Shown here one piece after another: positions 62,741-64,000 of a stretch of DNA of 64,000 nucleotides. The first letter of the stretch is position 1; each line of letters opens with the position of its first letter. The DNA comes from a virus, in the IMG/VR virus record IMGVR_UViG_3300003690_000003, positions 62,001-126,000 of that record; one strand, written 5' to 3'. The notes under the pieces are model-generated. The model was not told where the DNA came from, made no database searches, and saw only the letters and a program-made list of their open reading frames with translations. The position numbers and the translations under genes are program-made.

Positions 62741-64000
62741 TTACCCTTCCTCAACCCTAAACTTAAATTCTTCTGACTGTTGGACCCAGTCCTTTGATGA
62801 ATCATTATAGTAAACGAACTTTAGACCATAAGAATAGCCGCCTTCTAATAATGACATGTTTAAATCAAAATAGTTTCCTGATACATCATAAGAAAGATAA
62901 GAATATTTGGTACTGCCAGTTCCATATGGAATCACATTAAGATCGTCTACTACCCGGAAAACACGATAAGATGCGCTTACAATCGTTTCATTAGGAATAA
63001 TCGCTGTCGCTACACTATAAATGGAATCATTTATTGCCTTTGGACGTACATAAAGTCTAAACCTGGCTGTCTCACTTCGGATATAACCATCCTTAAGGTT
63101 GGATATTGCAGTTACATATTGGGTCGATGGCGCATTATCATAAGCCACAAGGGTTTTTGGAGCAACGGAGCCAGTAAAAAGTTCAGTAGTCCCATCATGC
63201 CATACATCGTAAAGCTGTGTTAAAGTACCTGTGGCGGCAAACGATGCTGAGTATATGCCGGTTTTGTACCATCCTCCAGTCACATTGATATCCAAATTGG
63301 CCGCGACATCCCCTCCAACTGGAAGTGCTAACTTAGAGCCCGCAGGGGCTGTTGAACCCGAATATAAGCTAAGCAGTATTGTTCCGGTTCCTACCGATGG
63401 AATGTCAACGAGGCGCCCTCGAACATAGTTATATAAGTATAAAGTATTAAGATTGTCTGTTGCGGTGGCTAGAGAGCTGCTATAATAAAAGCTACCGCGG
63501 TTATCTTTAACACGTGAGTCCCAGCGCGCCTCTAACACCGGGCGCTTGAAGAAAAACTCTGAAGATCTTGCAAAAAACTTTTTAGTATAGTAGGATTCAG
63601 TAGCTCCCACAGTATTTTGAATAAGGCCACCGGTTGTATTAATCCCCGTAGAACTTGAAAAATATGCTTCCTGACTAGCTGTAAGTCGCACACTGAGGCC
63701 ATAATTATCATATTCACCGCCGGACTCGCCGACTATCCAGTTTTCTACGATTTCAGAAATATCTATTTCTAGATCTTCATAGCCATTCGGGAAAGAAGCA
63801 TTATAGGTTGGAGCGCTCAAATAATCGCCACCTACCGTGGTCCACGCGCCAACCTTGCCTCTGCGCATCCAGTTCGAACCACTATTATCATAAGTGCGAT
63901 CAGTATACTCTTCCATATCTAAACCAACGCCTTCTTCCCAAGAAGATGAGATGGGTTCTATTACCAGATTAAATTGGCGAGGCAACGTATAAGCATGCCG
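62741..64000 (-). CDS. Virion protein, N-terminus beyond window (partial)
   Basis: The frame is open to base 64000, so the true start is outside; a TTG at 63985 is only an internal codon. About 420 residues are visible. The first part (FNLVIEPISSSWEEGVGLDM, then EEYTDRT and NWMRRG) has the form of a DNRLRE/disaggregatase-type beta domain, with a W.EG.G.DMEEY.D turn and a paired DLEIDISEIVENWI strand. The remainder (about 150 residues on) is beta-rich and ends WVQQSEEFKFRVEEG. It precedes the giant LamG protein by 5 nt, so it is in the same tail operon. Role unknown. Confidence 0.65.
   Translation of the reverse strand, partial: RHAYTLPRQFNLVIEPISSSWEEGVGLDMEEYTDRTYDNSGSNWMRRGKVGAWTTVGGDYLSAPTYNASFPNGYEDLEIDISEIVENWIVGESGGEYDNYGLSVRLTASQEAYFSSSTGINTTGGLIQNTVGATESYYTKKFFARSSEFFFKRPVLEARWDSRVKDNRGSFYYSSSLATATDNLNTLYLYNYVRGRLVDIPSVGTGTILLSLYSGSTAPAGSKLALPVGGDVAANLDINVTGGWYKTGIYSASFAATGTLTQLYDVWHDGTTELFTGSVAPKTLVAYDNAPSTQYVTAISNLKDGYIRSETARFRLYVRPKAINDSIYSVATAIIPNETIVSASYRVFRVVDDLNVIPYGTGSTKYSYLSYDVSGNYFDLNMSLLEGGYSYGLKFVYYNDSSKDWVQQSEEFKFRVEEG

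Noticed and set aside
1-64000. tRNA genes, CRISPR arrays, integrase or transposase
   Set aside because: No cloverleaf-sized gap, spaced repeats or recombinase motifs were seen; gaps between genes are nearly all under 130 nt.

Overview
The window is a late-gene segment of a large contractile-tailed phage of the T4 superfamily (Caudoviricetes). The evidence is a nearly complete T4-type set of morphogenesis proteins: portal gp20, terminase gp17, prohead protease gp21, scaffold gp22, capsid gp23, neck gp13/gp14, tail terminator gp15, sheath gp18, tube gp19, a gp54-like tube paralogue, hub protein gp26, a tape measure and a gp53-like LysM wedge protein. Essentially every gene is on the minus strand, so transcription runs from 64000 towards 1, with many 1-8 nt stop/start overlaps. 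No tRNA, CRISPR array, integrase or insertion sequence was seen. The many fibre and lectin-like modules and a phage ribosomal protein bS21 suggest an aquatic, uncultured lineage, but the host cannot be named from this window.

In transcription order, 64000-38269 holds very large virion proteins: a truncated gene at the window edge, a 4098-residue protein with a gpI/gp7-like segment and several LamG (concanavalin-like) cassettes, then proteins of 345, 1319, 1191, about 320 (frameshifted), 366 and 460 residues. These are probably baseplate wedge, tail fibre or adhesion parts. At 38269-33655 there is a short DNA-metabolism island: a RuvC-like resolvase, a DnaG-type primase, and a single-chain fusion of an Mre11/SbcD nuclease with a Rad50/SbcC ATPase (T4 gp47 plus gp46). 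From 33381 to 32323 lie three small membrane proteins that look like a lysis or envelope cassette, followed by a fibre with a G2-like C-terminal domain (to 30989) and two unknown proteins.

From 30042 to 11551 comes DNA packaging and head assembly: terminase, portal, two unknown head-region proteins, a DUF1360-like membrane protein, protease, a small core candidate and bS21. A block of five fibre or lectin-like genes (23445-17319) sits between protease and scaffold. Scaffold, major capsid and neck proteins follow. From 11451 to 1 is the tail: sheath, tube, second tube-like protein, gp26-like hub protein with an overlapping small gene, tape measure, a tube-cap candidate, a gp53-like wedge protein and a truncated structural gene.

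Intergenic space is very short; no stretch over 300 bases lacks a gene. A recurring minus-strand motif ACTATTTA lies upstream of several head and tail genes and is a candidate late promoter. The main points worth checking are the frameshift near 40960, the LamG domain inserted inside another LamG domain, the SbcD-SbcC fusion, the bS21 gene inside the head cluster, and the shared promoter-like motif.
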